Origin: Cacajao melanocephalus
Taxonomy: Eukaryota; Chordata; Mammalia; Primates; Pitheciidae
Direction of reading: 5' to 3'
Length of the DNA: 64,000 nucleotides
Assembly: GCA_963573385.1 (NCBI GenBank)
Contig: CAUYLG010033112.1
Coordinates: 1-64,000 of the forward strand
In this document: in pieces, positions 23,455 to 37,669 of the stretch
How positions within the stretch are numbered: position 1 is the first letter of the stretch
How the letters are laid out: every line of letters begins with the position of its first letter
Translations under genes and position numbers: made by a program
The notes under the pieces: model-generated
Seen by the model: the letters and a program-made list of their open reading frames with translations, nothing else
Database searches by the model: none
What the model was told of the DNA's origin: nothing

Positions 23455-24345
23455 AAAGGATAAACTGGACATCATCAAAACAAAATCTTTTGTGCTTAAA
23501 AGGACACCATCAGGAAAGTAAAAATGTTTTGCAAATTATGTATCTGATAAGGGACTTGTAACTAGAATATATAAAGGCTATTACAACTCAATAATAAGAC
23601 AATTTTTTAAATGGGCAAATTATTTGAATATTTCTCTAATGAAAATATACAGATGACTAATAAATACATGTAAAAGATACTCAATATCAGTACCTATCAG
23701 GGAAATACAAATCAAAGCCACAATGAGATAGCATTTCACACCCACTACGGTGACAGGAATCAAAAAGACTTACAATAATGACTGTTGGTGAAGAAGTGGA
23801 GAAATTGGAACTATCATACTAGTGAGAATATAAAATAGTGCAACCATTTGGGAAGAAGTTTAGCAGTTCCTCAAAAGGATAAATGTAGGGTTACCATATA
23901 ACCTAGGTGTATGCCCACACAAAAACTTGCACACCAATTTTCATAGCTGCATTATTCATAATAGCCAAAAACCCCCAAATGTCCATTAACTAGTAAATAG
24001 AAAAACAAAATGTGGTCTCTCTACACAATGGAATATTATTCAAGAAATGAAGAACTGATACATGTTACAACATGGATGAACTTTAAAAACATTATGCTAA
24101 ATGAAGGAAGCCAGTCACAAAGGGCTATTATAAGATTCCATTTATATGAAACGTATAGAATAGGCAAATCTGTAGAAAGAGTAGATTAGTAGTTGCCTAG
24201 GGCTGGGGACATGGGAGAGATTATGGCTAAGTGGAGTAGGGGTTTCTTCCTGGGGTGATGAAAATGTTCTAAAATTGAACACCGTGATGTTTACACAATT
24301 CTGTCAATACAATAAAAGACTGAATTTACACCTTCAATGGGTAAA
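23455..24345 (+). mobile_element. Old L1 3' portion (antisense to NIN)
   Basis: Follows the L1 ORF2 end and 3' UTR in order: CTTTTGTGCTTAAAAGGACA, CAAATCAAAGCCACAATGAG, ACAATGGAATATTATTCAAG, CTAAATGAAGGAAGCCAGTC, CTGGGGTGATGAAAATGTTC. Many indels and stops; no coding potential. It begins about 65 bases from a NIN exon. Confidence 0.8.
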
Positions 24346-24386
24346 ACATATAGTGTATAACGTTGTTAAGAAAACAAGTGGATGAG

Positions 24387-24749
<363 letters not shown>

Positions 24750-25389
24750 TTAGAAAATACTTTTATTTGATTAGAACCAGCAGCTAAAACTTAACTATGA
24801 AAGCAGTAGAAATGTTTTTTTTCTTAAACATGCACGTGTATTTCCTGAAAAGGAGGGCTGCAAGTAACTTCATATTAATGATTGTTTTCTTCATCTCTGC
24901 ACAATTAAAATTTTTGTAGCAGTTGGAACTCAGTTATATTTGTCTGATTAAAATAAACACGTGTTTCTGGTTTAAGAAAAAAATTCAAATTCCTAACTTT
25001 AGGGGAATTTTTTTTAAGTCAAAGGTTCTTGTTATTTGTAAAAATGTTTGTGTCTCTCCTGGCAGAAATTGGGAATGGTTTACTAGCTAAGACTTGAGTG
25101 GTTTCTGCTTTATTTGCATTTTATAAATAAATGGAGTAAGGAATGTATTCAGAAAAAAAAAAAAAACAAAAACCCACAGGACAAACCCAAATCACATCAG
25201 ATTAGCTCTGCAACAATCAATCGGGAAAGGCTAATTTTTGAATAAGCAAATCACCATGCCCACATATTCCTCCATTTGGAGTAAAACCACATTTTCCTCT
25301 CGGCACCAGCAATTTCTGACATAGATGAAGCAGACTTAAATGCAGTTTGCATAATTTCCTATAGTTCAGGATATTGAATAATAATGTTA

Positions 25390-25610
25390 ATAGCTAACAT
25401 TTATGTAAATGCTTACTCTATCCTTGGCTCTGTTCTAAACACTTTACATATATTCACTCATGGAATTTTCACTACAACCTTTTGTGGTGGGTGCTTTTAT
25501 TTTTACCATTTTATGCATGAGGAATTGAAGCGCCTACAGATTAAGTGACTTGCTTAGGGTCACAGAGCTAGGGAACGGCGAAGCTAGGATCCGAACCCAG
25601 GCACTCCCGC
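25390..25610 (-). mobile_element. MIR
   Basis: Reverse-oriented MIR: CATTTTATGCATGAGGAA, AAGTGACTTGCTTAGGGTCA, CAGAGCTAGG and GATCCGAACCCAGGC match the tRNA-related and core parts. Confidence 0.75.
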
Positions 25611-25638
25611 ACTTACTCAGTGTTCCCTGTCTACCTAC

Positions 25639-25728
25639 CCTGCACTGCTGCTCATACTCATTTCTCATCTGTGTCAGTCTCTCTTCTTGCAGGAAGAACT
25701 CGGCACTGCTGGGATCGAGGTCACCAAA
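25639..25728 (-). CDS. NIN: NIN coding exon (~exon 14)
   Basis: 90 nt, 30 codons, phase 0-0. Acceptor AG at 25729-25730; donor GTAGGT from 25638. It starts FGDLDPSSAEFFLQEERLTQ and ends NEYEQQCR. The GDLDPSSAEFF stretch is a short break in the coiled coil, followed by renewed heptads. The last codon is AGG, directly followed by GT. A minus-strand MIR lies within 40 bases of its donor. Confidence 0.94.
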
Positions 25729-26109
25729 CTAGAAAGAGAAAAGGGCAAAGGCGTCATTTTTCCCCGAGTGCCCTTCTCTGACCCAACACAGCAAAGGCCC
25801 AGTTTCTGGTATTCACCCAGTCTCTTGAGTATGATAGGCATGTGACATTTAAGCACAAACACCACCAACTGAGTGATGGGGAGAACACTGAGTGATGTGT
25901 TCAATGAAGGCAGGGATCCTTTCTCAGTGCCAGGCAATGTTCTCCTTCATAACCAACTTAGTAAATTATATCCCTGCAAAACTTACAGCTCCCTTTAGCT
26001 ACCCCAGTAATTCCCTAATAAAAGTGTTCTGGTGGTATTGTTTCTGTTCTTTTGACTAAACTGCATAAAGTGGGCTGCCTATCAGGAAATCAGATTTGAA
26101 CAGATTTAC
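25729..26109. other. NIN intron (381 nt), nothing recognised
   Basis: Short intron without repeats or other features I can name. Confidence 0.7.
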
Positions 26110-26220
26110 CTTTTCTGCTAACACATTTTCCAAATTTCGCTGAAGTTTGTTCGTTAGATTCTCATAGTCTGCCAACTTCTCTGCATTTTCCAGAAGCTCA
26201 TTTTCCAGACGACTGTTTTC
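26110..26220 (-). CDS. NIN: NIN coding exon, coiled coil (~exon 13)
   Basis: 111 nt, 37 codons, phase 0-0. Acceptor AG at 26221-26222; donor GTAAAT from 26109. It encodes ENSRLENELLENAEKLADYE and continues NLTNKLQRNLENVLAEK, Asn/Glu-rich coiled coil. It has no ATG-initiated frame of its own and was placed by matching ninein between the SLK end of the preceding exon and the FGDLDP start of the next. Confidence 0.94.
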
Positions 26221-26423
26221 CTGAACAAGCAAGGGGAAATTTAATGTGGCACAGATTAAGAAATTAGCAAACTATGGTACCATGTTATATACAGCATAAA
26301 TTAGTACTGTAAAGATGTTTATCCATCTTAAAAGTTGTAGCCTACAGGAGGCAAAAGTAAATATAAAAGGTTGATATCTATTTTACAACAAAACAAGTTT
26401 ACCTTTTTGTTTCTGACCACATA

Positions 26424-26728
26424 GGACTGTACTGTCCAAAAGAGGTAGCTGTCAGTAGCCACACTGGGTACTAAGCCCCCAAAGTGTGTCTAGTACAGAC
26501 TGTAAGATTAAAATACATACCAGACTTTGAAGAGCCCCAAAATGTAAAACATCCCAGTAATAATTTTTGTATACTGATGTGTCAAAATGATCATCTTTTT
26601 GAGTTACTGGATTAAACAAGACGATTTGAAATTAGTTTCACCTGTTTCTTTTCACCTTTCAATGTGGCTACTTGCAAACTGAAATTACATGTATGGCTTG
26701 CATAATACATCTATTGGACAGCATTGCC
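26424..26728. mobile_element. Small DNA-transposon fossil with inverted ends
   Basis: ACTGTCCAA near 26431 and TTGGACAGC near 26714 are inverted, and inner phrases GTAGCCACACTGGG and CAATGTGGCTACTTG are also partly inverted. This matches the widespread 'chance of CTGTCCAATA...' MER-type elements; subfamily not assigned. Confidence 0.5.
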
Positions 26729-27071
26729 GTAGAATATAAAAATATTCTCAATAGACAGTATTGACAAATGAAAGAAAATGATTACAAAATACCTTGTTCA
26801 GCTGCCAGTAAAAGAGAACTCAGAAAAAGTATAAAAAGTAGAGTAACTCTAAAATAAATTTATTGATATTGTGATTTGGTTTATATTTAACTTACAAATT
26901 TATTTTGGTTTAAAGATGGCAAAACTGCACCTATAAATTGCTCATTATTTGTATATGTTTATGTTATAATAAAGTAATACAGCAACTAAAACCCACAAAA
27001 GTTTTCTTAATTTAAAAGGATCTGTATATATAGTATTCTCAAGAAAGATTTCCAACCACATTTGCTAAAAT

Positions 27072-27099
27072 ACACACACACACACACACACACACACAC
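27072..27099. repeat. (AC)14 microsatellite
   Basis: Uninterrupted AC dinucleotide run ending in GTACGT; likely length-polymorphic. Confidence 0.95.
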
Positions 27100-27679
27100 G
27101 TACGTCATTTGACATTTTTCTTTTCCAATGTTAAAGGCTGATTGGAAGAACACCATTTTCAAAGTACATTTTGCCAAAAGAATACAGAGCCGGTATATTT
27201 TTAGTATATTCTAGTTCACACCCTCATACACCAACGTAAGTAAAAAATAATGTACCTGCAGCATTTAAAAAATACTACCTTCCCCTAAAATGCCAATTCT
27301 ATAACATTAATCTTTCAAGGTACATCTAAATGTAGAGGCTAGAACAACATGGAGTAACCTCCTTGTATCAGGCAGTGCAGTTTACTTGCTGCTCTGGAGA
27401 CTGACAAATCACATACTGTGATTATCTTGGGGAGGGAGGTGGATGTGGATGCAACGCTTTATGACCCAATAGGAAATGTGCTATCTCTTGGCAAGAAAAA
27501 AGTAAATGTAATGGGAATGAAAAAGTCATTTGGACTGCAGTGTTGGGGAAAGCAGTGAAGGAGCATAAATGTGCTCTGCCCTCTGGGGCATGGAGAGAGC
27601 TGAGGTAGGTGCAGTGAGGTTGGGGAGGGCATGGCACTGGGACTTGCTGGCAGGAGCTCAAGTTTGAAAGGTATGAGGA

Positions 27680-28710
27680 CCTAATTAAACTCCAGAGCTT
27701 CTGCACAGCAAAAGAAACAATCATTAGAGTGAACCGGCAACCAACAGAATGGGAAAAAAATTTTTGCAATCTACCCGTCTGACAAAGGGCTAATATCCAG
27801 AATCTACAAAGAACTAAAACAGATTTACAACAACAAAAAAAAACCCATCCAAAAGTGGGCAAAGGATATGAGCAGACACTTTTCAAAAGAAGACATATAT
27901 GAGGCCAACTAACATATGAAAAAATGCTCATCATCACTGGTCATTAGAGAAATCCGAATTAAAACAACATTGAGATACCACCTCATGCCAGTCAGAATGG
28001 CAATCATTAAAAAATCTGGAGACAACAGATGCTAGAGAGGATGCGGAGAAATAGGAACACTTTTACACTGTTGGTGGGAGTGTAAATTAGTTCAACCATT
28101 GTGGAAGACAGTGTGGCGATTCCTCAAGGACCTAGAAACAGAAATTCCCTTTGACCCAGCAATCCCATTACTGGGTATATATCCAAAGGATTATAAATCA
28201 TTCTATTATAAAGACACATGCACACACGTTCATAGCGGCACTGTTTACAATAGCAAAGACCTGGAGCCAACTCAAATGCCCATCAATGATAGACTGGACA
28301 AGGAAAATGTGGCAAATATACACCATGAAATACTATGCAGCCATAAAAAATGATGAGTCTGTATCCTTTGTAGGGACATAGATGAATCCGGAAACCATAA
28401 TTCTCAGCAAACTGACACAAGAACAGAAAAATCAAACACCACATGTTCTCACTGATAGGCGGTTGTTGAACAATGAGAACACATGGACACAGGGAGGGGA
28501 GCATCACACCCTGGGGTCTGTTGGTGGGGACTAGGGGAGGGATAGTGGCGGGTAGCGAAGTTGGGGAGGGATAACATGGGGAGAAATGACACATGTAGGC
28601 GATGGGGGGGATGGAGGCAGCAAACCACATTGCCATGTGTATACCTATGCAACAATCCTGCATGATCTGCACATGTACCCCAGAACCTAAAGTACAATTA
28701 AAAAAAAAAA
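27680..28710 (+). mobile_element. 5'-truncated L1 (L1P-like) with target-site duplication
   Basis: About 1.03 kb of L1 3' end, antisense to NIN: distal ORF2 (phrases CTTCTGCACAGCAAAAGAAA, GGATATGAGCAGACACTTTT, CTATGCAGCCATAAAAAATG), then 3' UTR and a poly(A) of about 12. Flanked by perfect repeats AAAGGTATGAGGA at 27667-27679 and 28709-28721. The ORF2 remnant is broken by frameshifts and cannot encode a functional protein. Younger than the other L1 fragments here. Confidence 0.93.
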
Positions 28711-29149
28711 AGGTATGAGGATGAGCTCCCTTTCAGGAGCCTTGACTCCTAACGCATTGTTTTTGTTGCTGTTTTCTGAAAAGGGTAGAAACAGCACGAC
28801 CGTAACTGATCTTTAGTTAAGTAACTGGTAGCCATATGGAGGTGGGAGAGATGGAAGAAAGAACTGATCAGGATACACATTAATTAACTGAGACATCATA
28901 AGCAATTCTGAACCTAATCCGAGGCTGGGGAAATGCAGAGGAAGGAGAGAAATATGAGAGTCACTTCAAAGCATCAACATAACTTACAGACTGATAAGTA
29001 ACAATGAGGAAAGATGACAAGGAATTTTAGCTTCTGAGACTTACACCTCACGGTGTTGATATTGATTAGGGAGAAATTCACGAGAGGAAACAGATGGCTA
29101 CTGAGTGATAACTAGCTGAGTTTTTGATGTGAAGAGTTTCAAGAACCTT

Positions 29150-29375
29150 TCACAATAGCAGTAACAGCAAACATTTCCTACACACTTACTACTTTCCAGA
29201 CACTGGATGTGCATCACGTCATTTAGTCTCCACATCAGTTCCATAGGGTAGGTATTATGATGGTGCCCATTTTTAACATTAGGAAACAGACTGAAGAACC
29301 TGATCAAAGGTTTTCAGTAAGTGGTGGTACCCAGATGTGAACCAGGCAGCCTGACTCCAGATCCCTTGTACCTTA
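29150..29375 (-). mobile_element. MIR
   Basis: Reverse-oriented MIR: AAACATTTCCTACACACTTA, ACATTAGGAAACAGACTGAA, GTACCCAGATGTGAACCAGG. Moderately diverged. Confidence 0.7.
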
Positions 29376-29466
29376 TTATCTGGTGTAAGAGTCCAGTAAA
29401 GAGAAGGACCACTTCCTTCACTGAGGCACAGCAAAGACGGGAGGATGTTTGAGAGGCAAGGTACAT

Positions 29467-30004
<538 letters not shown>

Positions 30005-30433
30005 AAGGCACATTTGGAGGCTGAGAGAAACACGCATCCATGTAGCAGGAGGCAAGGCCATCTGCTAAGAATGACGGGGGGGCGGGCAGGCAAGGAGACA
30101 GGGCTCTGAGGATGAGGGCCAGGTTTGGAGGAGTAGCTGGAAGAACCAAGGGGCCAGCCAGGTGCCAAACAGTCCTGAAGACCCAGTGCACCCGCAGCGG
30201 AAGGGAAGAACAAGATATGCTAATCAATATTGTGAGCAAACCAGGAGACTGGGTAGCCCTGCTGAAATCTAGATTTTAGCAGGGCTCTGCCAAGTCTGGG
30301 TGAAGACCCAGCTGGGCAAACTTAGAGGATTTTTGGACTGCACTCTGTGCAAACATGCCCCCTTCCAAAGCTTTAGTTTTCCACACGGTGTTCCCAGCAG
30401 GGATGCAGACCACAGAACTAATATGATGATTAC

Positions 30434-30608
30434 CTTTAAAGAGAGGGCAAGGCGGTCCCGGATATAGTTCTCTTCTGTTTTTGTCTTTTCGATTTCCTGT
30501 TCAAGTTCTAAACGCTGCTTGCCCGCCTGCTGCAGGATCTGCTCTCTCTCTTTTCGGAGTTCATTTTTTAAGGCTGCTATTCGCTCCTTGTACTCTTCAT
30601 CCAGTTTC
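30434..30608 (-). CDS. NIN: NIN coding exon, coiled coil (~exon 12)
   Basis: 175 nt: one base completing Arg plus 58 codons, KLDEEYKERIAALKNELRKE to RDRLALSLK. Acceptor AG at 30609-30610 after CTTCCTTAC; donor GTAATC from 30433. It is a highly charged coiled coil without helix breakers. The exon leaves in phase 0. The upstream intron is only 267 nt, among the shortest here. Confidence 0.95.
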
Positions 30609-30875
30609 CTGTAAGGAAGAAAAACGACAAGCTGCCCTCACATCTTGCAGAGGTCCCAGTATCAATCCACCAAAAATGGAAACACAGAAACACAGAGATG
30701 AAAAGCACCTGAATAAAATATCTAGTGTGTCCTGCTTTCCCTTAAGGCTTGGCTACACCTAAGTCACTCCAGCAGGTGTGGCCAACAGGCTGGCCAGCAG
30801 AGTTCCCTATGCTCTGTTTTACCTCTGCAGGCGCCACTGCCCTGGGCCAGGGTCGTGGGTGAGAAGGGGCCTCAC

Positions 30876-31016
30876 CTGAGGTTGTACTCATTCCGCCTCT
30901 CTATGGCCGCATGGTGATCATCCACCTCTGAGGCCATTAAAGACTTGAGCTTCTCGGCCTTGTCCAAATCAGATCGTAGCTTCTCTTTTTCTCTGACCAC
31001 TTGATCAACTCGTTCC
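30876..31016 (-). CDS. NIN: NIN coding exon, start of coiled coil (~exon 11)
   Basis: 141 nt: one base finishing Leu, 46 codons, then AG of an Arg codon. Acceptor AG at 31017-31018; donor GTGAGG from 30875. The product ERVDQVVREKEKLRSDLDKA...HHAAIERRNEYNL is a charged amphipathic helix with regular heptad hydrophobics, the start of the long rod. It is symmetric (2-2), so it could be skipped without a frame change. Confidence 0.95.
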
Positions 31017-31382
31017 CTAGGATCAGAAACACACTGAGTTAATGGGAAACTGTTTCTAAGCAACAAGTAGACCCAGAAAAGCTCTCATCTGGCTTGCATC
31101 AATACGGAAGCAAAACCAAGACAACTAAAACCCTCCCAAAACAAAAAGGCACTTCACCCTTCTTCCCTTCAAAAGCCTGCATGTCCATCTAAGTTCTCCT
31201 TAATTTTCCTACAGTTTAAGGAAATGATAAACTGTAGGAAATAAACTGATTCCTGCAGCTGAATGATAGAAGACGAGCAACATTTGCATACAGAATAGAA
31301 GGAAGTCTATCCAAGGCACCTGAATGACCCGCCGGACAAGTCAGAAAAGGAATGGGGCAGGCGAACCTTCAGCCCAACTCAC
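31017..31382. other. NIN intron (366 nt), nothing recognised
   Basis: Short intron with no repeat or other feature I can name. Confidence 0.7.
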
Positions 31383-31519
31383 AACAAATGCCGGATTTCA
31401 GCCTTAAAGCTGGCCAGAGCTGCCTGGTGAATGCCGTTCTTAGTGACCAAAAGTTCATTTTCAAGAGCCAGTGTTAATTCTGTCAAGTTGATATTTCCAT
31501 CAAGGCTGAAATCCAAGGC
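31383..31519 (-). CDS. NIN: NIN coding exon with canonical EF-hand loop (~exon 10)
   Basis: 137 nt: 45 codons plus two bases of Leu. Acceptor AG at 31520-31521; donor GTGAGT from 31382. It opens with ALDFSLDGNINLTELTLALENELL. The loop DFSLDGNINLTE has Asp1, Ser3, Asp5, Gly6, Asn7, Ile8, Asn9 and Glu12, a complete canonical calcium-binding EF loop and the best one in the window. The following helix, TKNGIHQAALASFKAEIRHL, passes into the coiled coil. The exon leaves in phase 2. Confidence 0.95.
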
Positions 31520-32325
<806 letters not shown>

Positions 32326-32493
32326 CTTCAGGATCTCCTGGCTGTTCTCAATGCCCTCTTCCTGCCAGGTGTCGAGTATTCTCTCCACAGATGCATGGCC
32401 CATCCCATCATCCAGGCAGGAGAAGACCCGAAAGCCAATGGAACTCGTCATTGCTGATGGGGTTGTGGTACGTCGTCCACTCTCATCGAAAGA
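32326..32493 (-). CDS. NIN: NIN coding exon (~exon 9)
   Basis: 168 nt, 56 codons, phase 0 at both ends. Acceptor AG at 32494-32495 after CTATTCCTTCTTCC; donor GTGTGG from 32325, a weaker donor than its neighbours. It encodes SFDESGRRTTTPSAM, then FRVFSCLDDGMGHASVERIL and DTWQEEGIENSQEILK. The final helix EEGIENSQEILK is the entering helix of the EF-hand whose loop starts in the next exon, so the intron splits that EF-hand between helix and loop. Confidence 0.94.
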
Positions 32494-32974
32494 CTGGAAG
32501 AAGGAATAGACTTGAGTAAGCCTAGCTTGATTCCAGGCATTTCAACAAGATATTGGTCAGTCCTGACCACAATGGGTAGAAGGCATGTTTCTCTAATTTA
32601 CAGTGCTAGGAAAAAAGTCATGCAGCCTCTCTGATCTCTGTTCCCAAGTGAGTCAAGCCTACAGAGATTATCAAAACCAACTGTTTTGGTAGAGAGTTCT
32701 CTGACATAAGATGAGCTATGTCCCTAATTCACACCAGATTTCTTCTGACCCAGAGCAGACATTACAAGGCATACTTAGTGGTCTTCCCACTGTAATTTAT
32801 GGTCATTTCTTAAACCCAACCTTTCCTTCCTAATGGTTAAGTCTTTCTAATTCTTCTTTTGCTTCCCTCTCTTTCCTTAGTACTTTGCTTCAGTCCACAG
32901 ATTAATTTATTAGACATTACTCAAATGGGTTCTCACTTTTATGCACAAAGAAAGCACTTTTGCTTATTTTTTAC
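32494..32974. other. NIN intron (481 nt), nothing recognised
   Basis: No repeats or other features that I can name. Confidence 0.65.
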
Positions 32975-33121
32975 CTGCATGGAAAGGTGCCTTTTTAGTT
33001 GTCTATATGGAGTAGATGCTGATGGTGTAAGGGATTTTCCATTTTTAAACAAACCATAGAAAAAATCTTCTACACTCATTGTCCCGTCAGGATCCAGATT
33101 ATGGAATACTTCCTCAAGCAT
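32975..33121 (-). CDS. NIN: NIN coding exon with EF-hand and P-loop-like motif (~exon 8)
   Basis: 147 nt, 49 codons, phase 0 at both ends. Acceptor AG at 33122-33123; donor GTAAAA from 32974. It starts MLEEVFHNLDPDG. The EF loop NLDPDGTMSVED has acidic residues at 3 and 5, Gly at 6 and Asp at 12, close to canonical. Directly after the EF-hand comes GLFKNGKS, which fits the Walker A/P-loop pattern GxxxxGKS and is the putative GTP-binding site annotated in ninein. No Walker B or G4 motif is seen nearby, so real nucleotide binding is uncertain. The rest, SLTPSASTPYRQLKRHLSMQ, is a Ser/Thr-rich basic linker. Confidence 0.95.
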
Positions 33122-33512
33122 CTAGAAGAGAGTCACCGCATATTTTAAAGACTTCGCTCAAAACAACACAAGGTCCAAAGTGTACTTCTGGCTAATAGGA
33201 ATCAGCACCACTGTTGGTTCCAAGACTACAGAAATATGATCATGCCCCTTTATTCTCATTGTACTGATCTCCCTTTCCAGTAATGATACACCCTCCTCCT
33301 TTGCACAAACTGAAGTCCATTTCCAGCATCTTCATCATCTTATGCAATTTCACATGAGATGCTTTGTCTGTTTTACTCACACTCCTACAATAGGCGATCT
33401 TTAATGTTGTTACACATCATTTTTACAAATTTAAAAAAAGTTATCTAAATAATATAAAGATACAGCTTCCCAGTGTCATAACAGTAGAAAGTGGTTGGAC
33501 ATCCGTTATACA

Positions 33513-33796
33513 TTTTTTTTTTTTTTGAGACGGAGTCTTGTTCTGTCGCCCAGGCTGGAGTACAGTGACATGATCGTAGCTCGCTGCAGACTCTGCCTTC
33601 TGGGTTCAAGTGATCCTCCTGCCTCAGCCTCCTGAGTAGCTGGGACCACAGGCACGCACCACCACACCCAGCTAATTTAGTAGAGATGAGGTTTCACCAT
33701 GTTGGCCAGGATGGTCTCAATCTCTTGACCTTGTAATCTGCCTGCCTTGGCCTCCCAAAGTGCTGGGATTATAGGCATGAGCCACCACGCCCAGCT
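33513..33796 (-). mobile_element. Alu (sense to NIN)
   Basis: Poly(T), GAGACGGAGTCTTGTTCTG to CACGCCCAGC. Flanking repeat TCCGTTATAC (33502-33511) / TCCGTTACAC (33796-33805). A short left-arm deletion (AGCTAATTTAGTAGAG). Confidence 0.92.
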
Positions 33797-34369
33797 CCGT
33801 TACACCTTTATACTGTGGTGACCCTAAGTGATATTTTCTTTATGTTGAATTTTGGAAATTGGTATTCCAGCACAGCAGAATTTGGTTTGGGATGGATTAC
33901 AATGATATGATTACAATTCAGATTTGGGGTCTGAAATCCGTAACTTGGGGTATAGAACATACTTGAAACAATACTGCGTGTGTTGGCTTTTTGTTTTAAT
34001 GTTTTAGCACAGGAGAAACAAAGATTGGGTGAGAAGGATTTTATGCGTGTGCAACAGAAGAGTTCTAAGAGATGCAAAGGCAAGGGAGTTCTGCCTGGCC
34101 ATTCTGCACCCTCTGATGGTAATCAAATAGCCCCTATCCTGTAATAGGGAAGGGGAGATTGGGCTACAGCCCCATCTAGAGGCTTGCCTGGGAATGGGTT
34201 GCTCCCTAGTTCCACAGAGGAATGGGAAGGTGAATAGAGCAATGTGAATCACTGAAGCGTATAACAAAGAGGAAAGGCAAGGCCCTCGGAAATGCAAAGC
34301 CCTCCTACTAGCAGTCAGATTCCTCTTTATTCTGGGGGCTAGAATGTTTCTATAGGAACATGCCTCCAA

Positions 34370-34500
34370 CATACAAAACAGAAATCTCTTGGAGAGCTTG
34401 TTAAAATGCAGACTCCAGTATGGTAAGTCCAGTGGTGGGGACTCAGATTCAGCATTTCTAACAAGCTCCCAGTTGAGACCATGCCACTGAGCAGCAAGGA
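34370..34500 (+). mobile_element. MER20-like hAT fossil
   Basis: GAGAGCTTGTTAAAATGCAG, GACTCAGATTCAGCATTTCT and AACAAGCTCCCAGTTGA are the hallmark central and terminal parts of MER20/MER5-type elements. The exact family is uncertain. Confidence 0.5.
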
Positions 34501-35454
34501 GACAGAACAAGCAACAAATTGCTCTTGTTGCATTTGAGCCTACAACTGGAGCCCTTCTAACGTAGGCCTAAATTCCCTGCAAAACAGTCTCAAATTTTTA
34601 GAATTCATTTCGTAAATCTGGACTCCTGCTAGGATTTATACAATCTCATTACTGTTGATTTCATTCTTCATGTAAGGGCTTGAGGTAATTCTTTCATCTC
34701 AAATGCTTTTTTTTCCTTCTCAATTCATATCCAATAGGAAACATCGGTTTCCATTCTTGCTTTCATACTACTTCCCCTGGAGGGAACTCTGAAACAAGAA
34801 AACCATTCTAAAGAGTGGAAACGTTTGTAAAAACCAACAATTCCTAAAAGACAATCCTCTGATCAAATCAATGAAAAGATATTTGGGGTAAGATTCTGAG
34901 GTTGCCAAGATCCCTTAACTCTTCTGGTCCTGTTCGTATCAACCAAAATAATACTTTCCTAGAGGACAAGGCTTTCAGGACCATCATACCAGAAACTACA
35001 GTCAAGGCCAGGTGTGTTGACTGAAGTTAAGGTTAAGAGTTTGGCTCTAACTTTAGATCCATACTGCTTGACTTTGCGACATCAGCCAAATCAGTGCATA
35101 GCTTCCAGAGTGCCTAAAGACCTAGCACCTGCAGAGTCCTTCCAGTTATTTTAGATGGTGGAGTGGGCAAGTGATGAATCAAAGAGTGTGGATTCAGAAG
35201 ATGTGGTGGGGGGCTAGGCAGAAATCAATGCCTGTTAAATGAGCAACTGGAGCACACCCTACACTTCAAGCAGGAACCGTCTCTGGAACTGTGAGGACAT
35301 TCTTATTCCCCAGGATACATGGACCAGGTCTTTGGATAGTTGCTTTACTGAAGTGTAAGTTGGAAAACAATCGTAAACCCAAACACTCAAAGAGGCCCGG
35401 AAGGTGATGTCAATGAATGAGGCAAGATGAGTTTAAGACATTAGAAAGTAGCTG

Positions 35455-35752
<298 letters not shown>

Positions 35753-37346
35753 GGATTGAGTTCTGGGAAACTGGACACAGGAGTGCATGTCCTCTCTAAA
35801 GGCTGCATCTCACTGCCCACAAAATGGAGCCAAATCTTTCAATTTTTAGAAAAATCTCCTGATTTTTTTCTTAATGTAGCAAAACACTGAATTTTAACAA
35901 CACTGGGCATGACAAATAAAATAGGCTTGGGGCCAGCTTTGGCATTGAGCATGCTACTTTGCACCTCTGCCCTGTCACTGCTCCTGATTTTGGAAAGGGG
36001 TGTGCTAGTTACAGGCATAAGACAGTGACTCTAGTTCCCCTTCATGAACACAGAGAACAGCCATGATTTCACTCTCTCTATCTATCAAATGAGAGGTGAC
36101 TAAATCTAAAACGGCTTTCAGCTGCAAAATTTTAGGATTCCAAGTTAATGAGATCATCTTGAACTTCTAGCTCCTCTGTGGTTTAGAGCTTGTAATACTA
36201 AGTACTATAGTATTTCACTATTTTTCTTTAGCAGGAAAAACACTAAGTAAAAGCTATATTCAATAAGCAATCCTCTACTTGTCCTCAGGCCACAGGAAAA
36301 TAACTAAATGTGCTACTTCTTTTCCTGAGCTTTGGAAACTCCACCACAGAAGAAAATGCAGCTCTCCGCAAATGTGTACAGTTTATTCCAAGAACTGGTT
36401 TTAGATAAATAATCCAAGTTTGTGCCATATTTTTTGGCAAAAACAACTCAAGGTTCCGCATACTGCACTGATTTATATTCAGGAGAATAAATTTAATTTT
36501 ATGACTCACAGTCACCAATGAAAAATAAATTACCACTGAGCCATTAAAAAGGTAAACAAAGAGTATATAATGATCAAATATACAAGGAAGAAGGGGAAAA
36601 CAAAAAAAATTTTCTGTAAGCTAGGCTACTTGGAAGCTTTTGATGATAAATCAAAAGCTATTATTTGTTTAGAAAACTAACACCACTTATCCCCTGAGCA
36701 AGCAGAAAGCATGGTTTAAAATATCATTATAATCAAAGATTCCCAAAGCTACAACTGTAGCCCTAATCGAACTCTCTCCAATGCTTATTTTCAGCCAATT
36801 GAAAGGAATATCTTAGAATCATTTATATTCTTATGTTTCACAGCTGTTCATGCACCCAGTTCTACCGGTTCCTCTCTTAATTTTTTAGAAAACATGAAGC
36901 TCAGAGTTTCACCAAAGAAGAGTCTTTTGGGGGCCACTTCAACACTCTTCTAAGTATTTTCAAAACAATGAATCTACCCTTTTCCATTACCCCATGACCA
37001 GAATATTGTAATGGCTGCTGGCTGCTCTCACCCAAGGCGCTCTTCATGCCAATATGTAAAAGCAGTTTAGCTCCTCGTCAGCTAGCAAGATTTTTCTATA
37101 TATTGCTCAATCTGCTTAAGAACTCAGGGATGATACTCAATGTTCTTTCCAAAAACTTAAATTTATCATTCTGGCCTTCAAAACACTCCCCCAACTCAAA
37201 TCTACTGAAATCCGTGCTTAATTCTTCCTCCACACGTTTCCCACATTTTATTCTGTGAATGGCACCTCTACAAATACATCTGACATCATACTACACAAAG
37301 CTAGTGCCTGACAGTTGCACATGGGATAATATGTGTAGCACAGTGA

Positions 37347-37669
<323 letters not shown>

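Noticed and set aside
28099..28381. L1 ORF2-like open frames
   Set aside because: Remnants of a truncated L1; two frames each cover part of the same ORF2 tail, so frameshifted. Reported as mobile element only.
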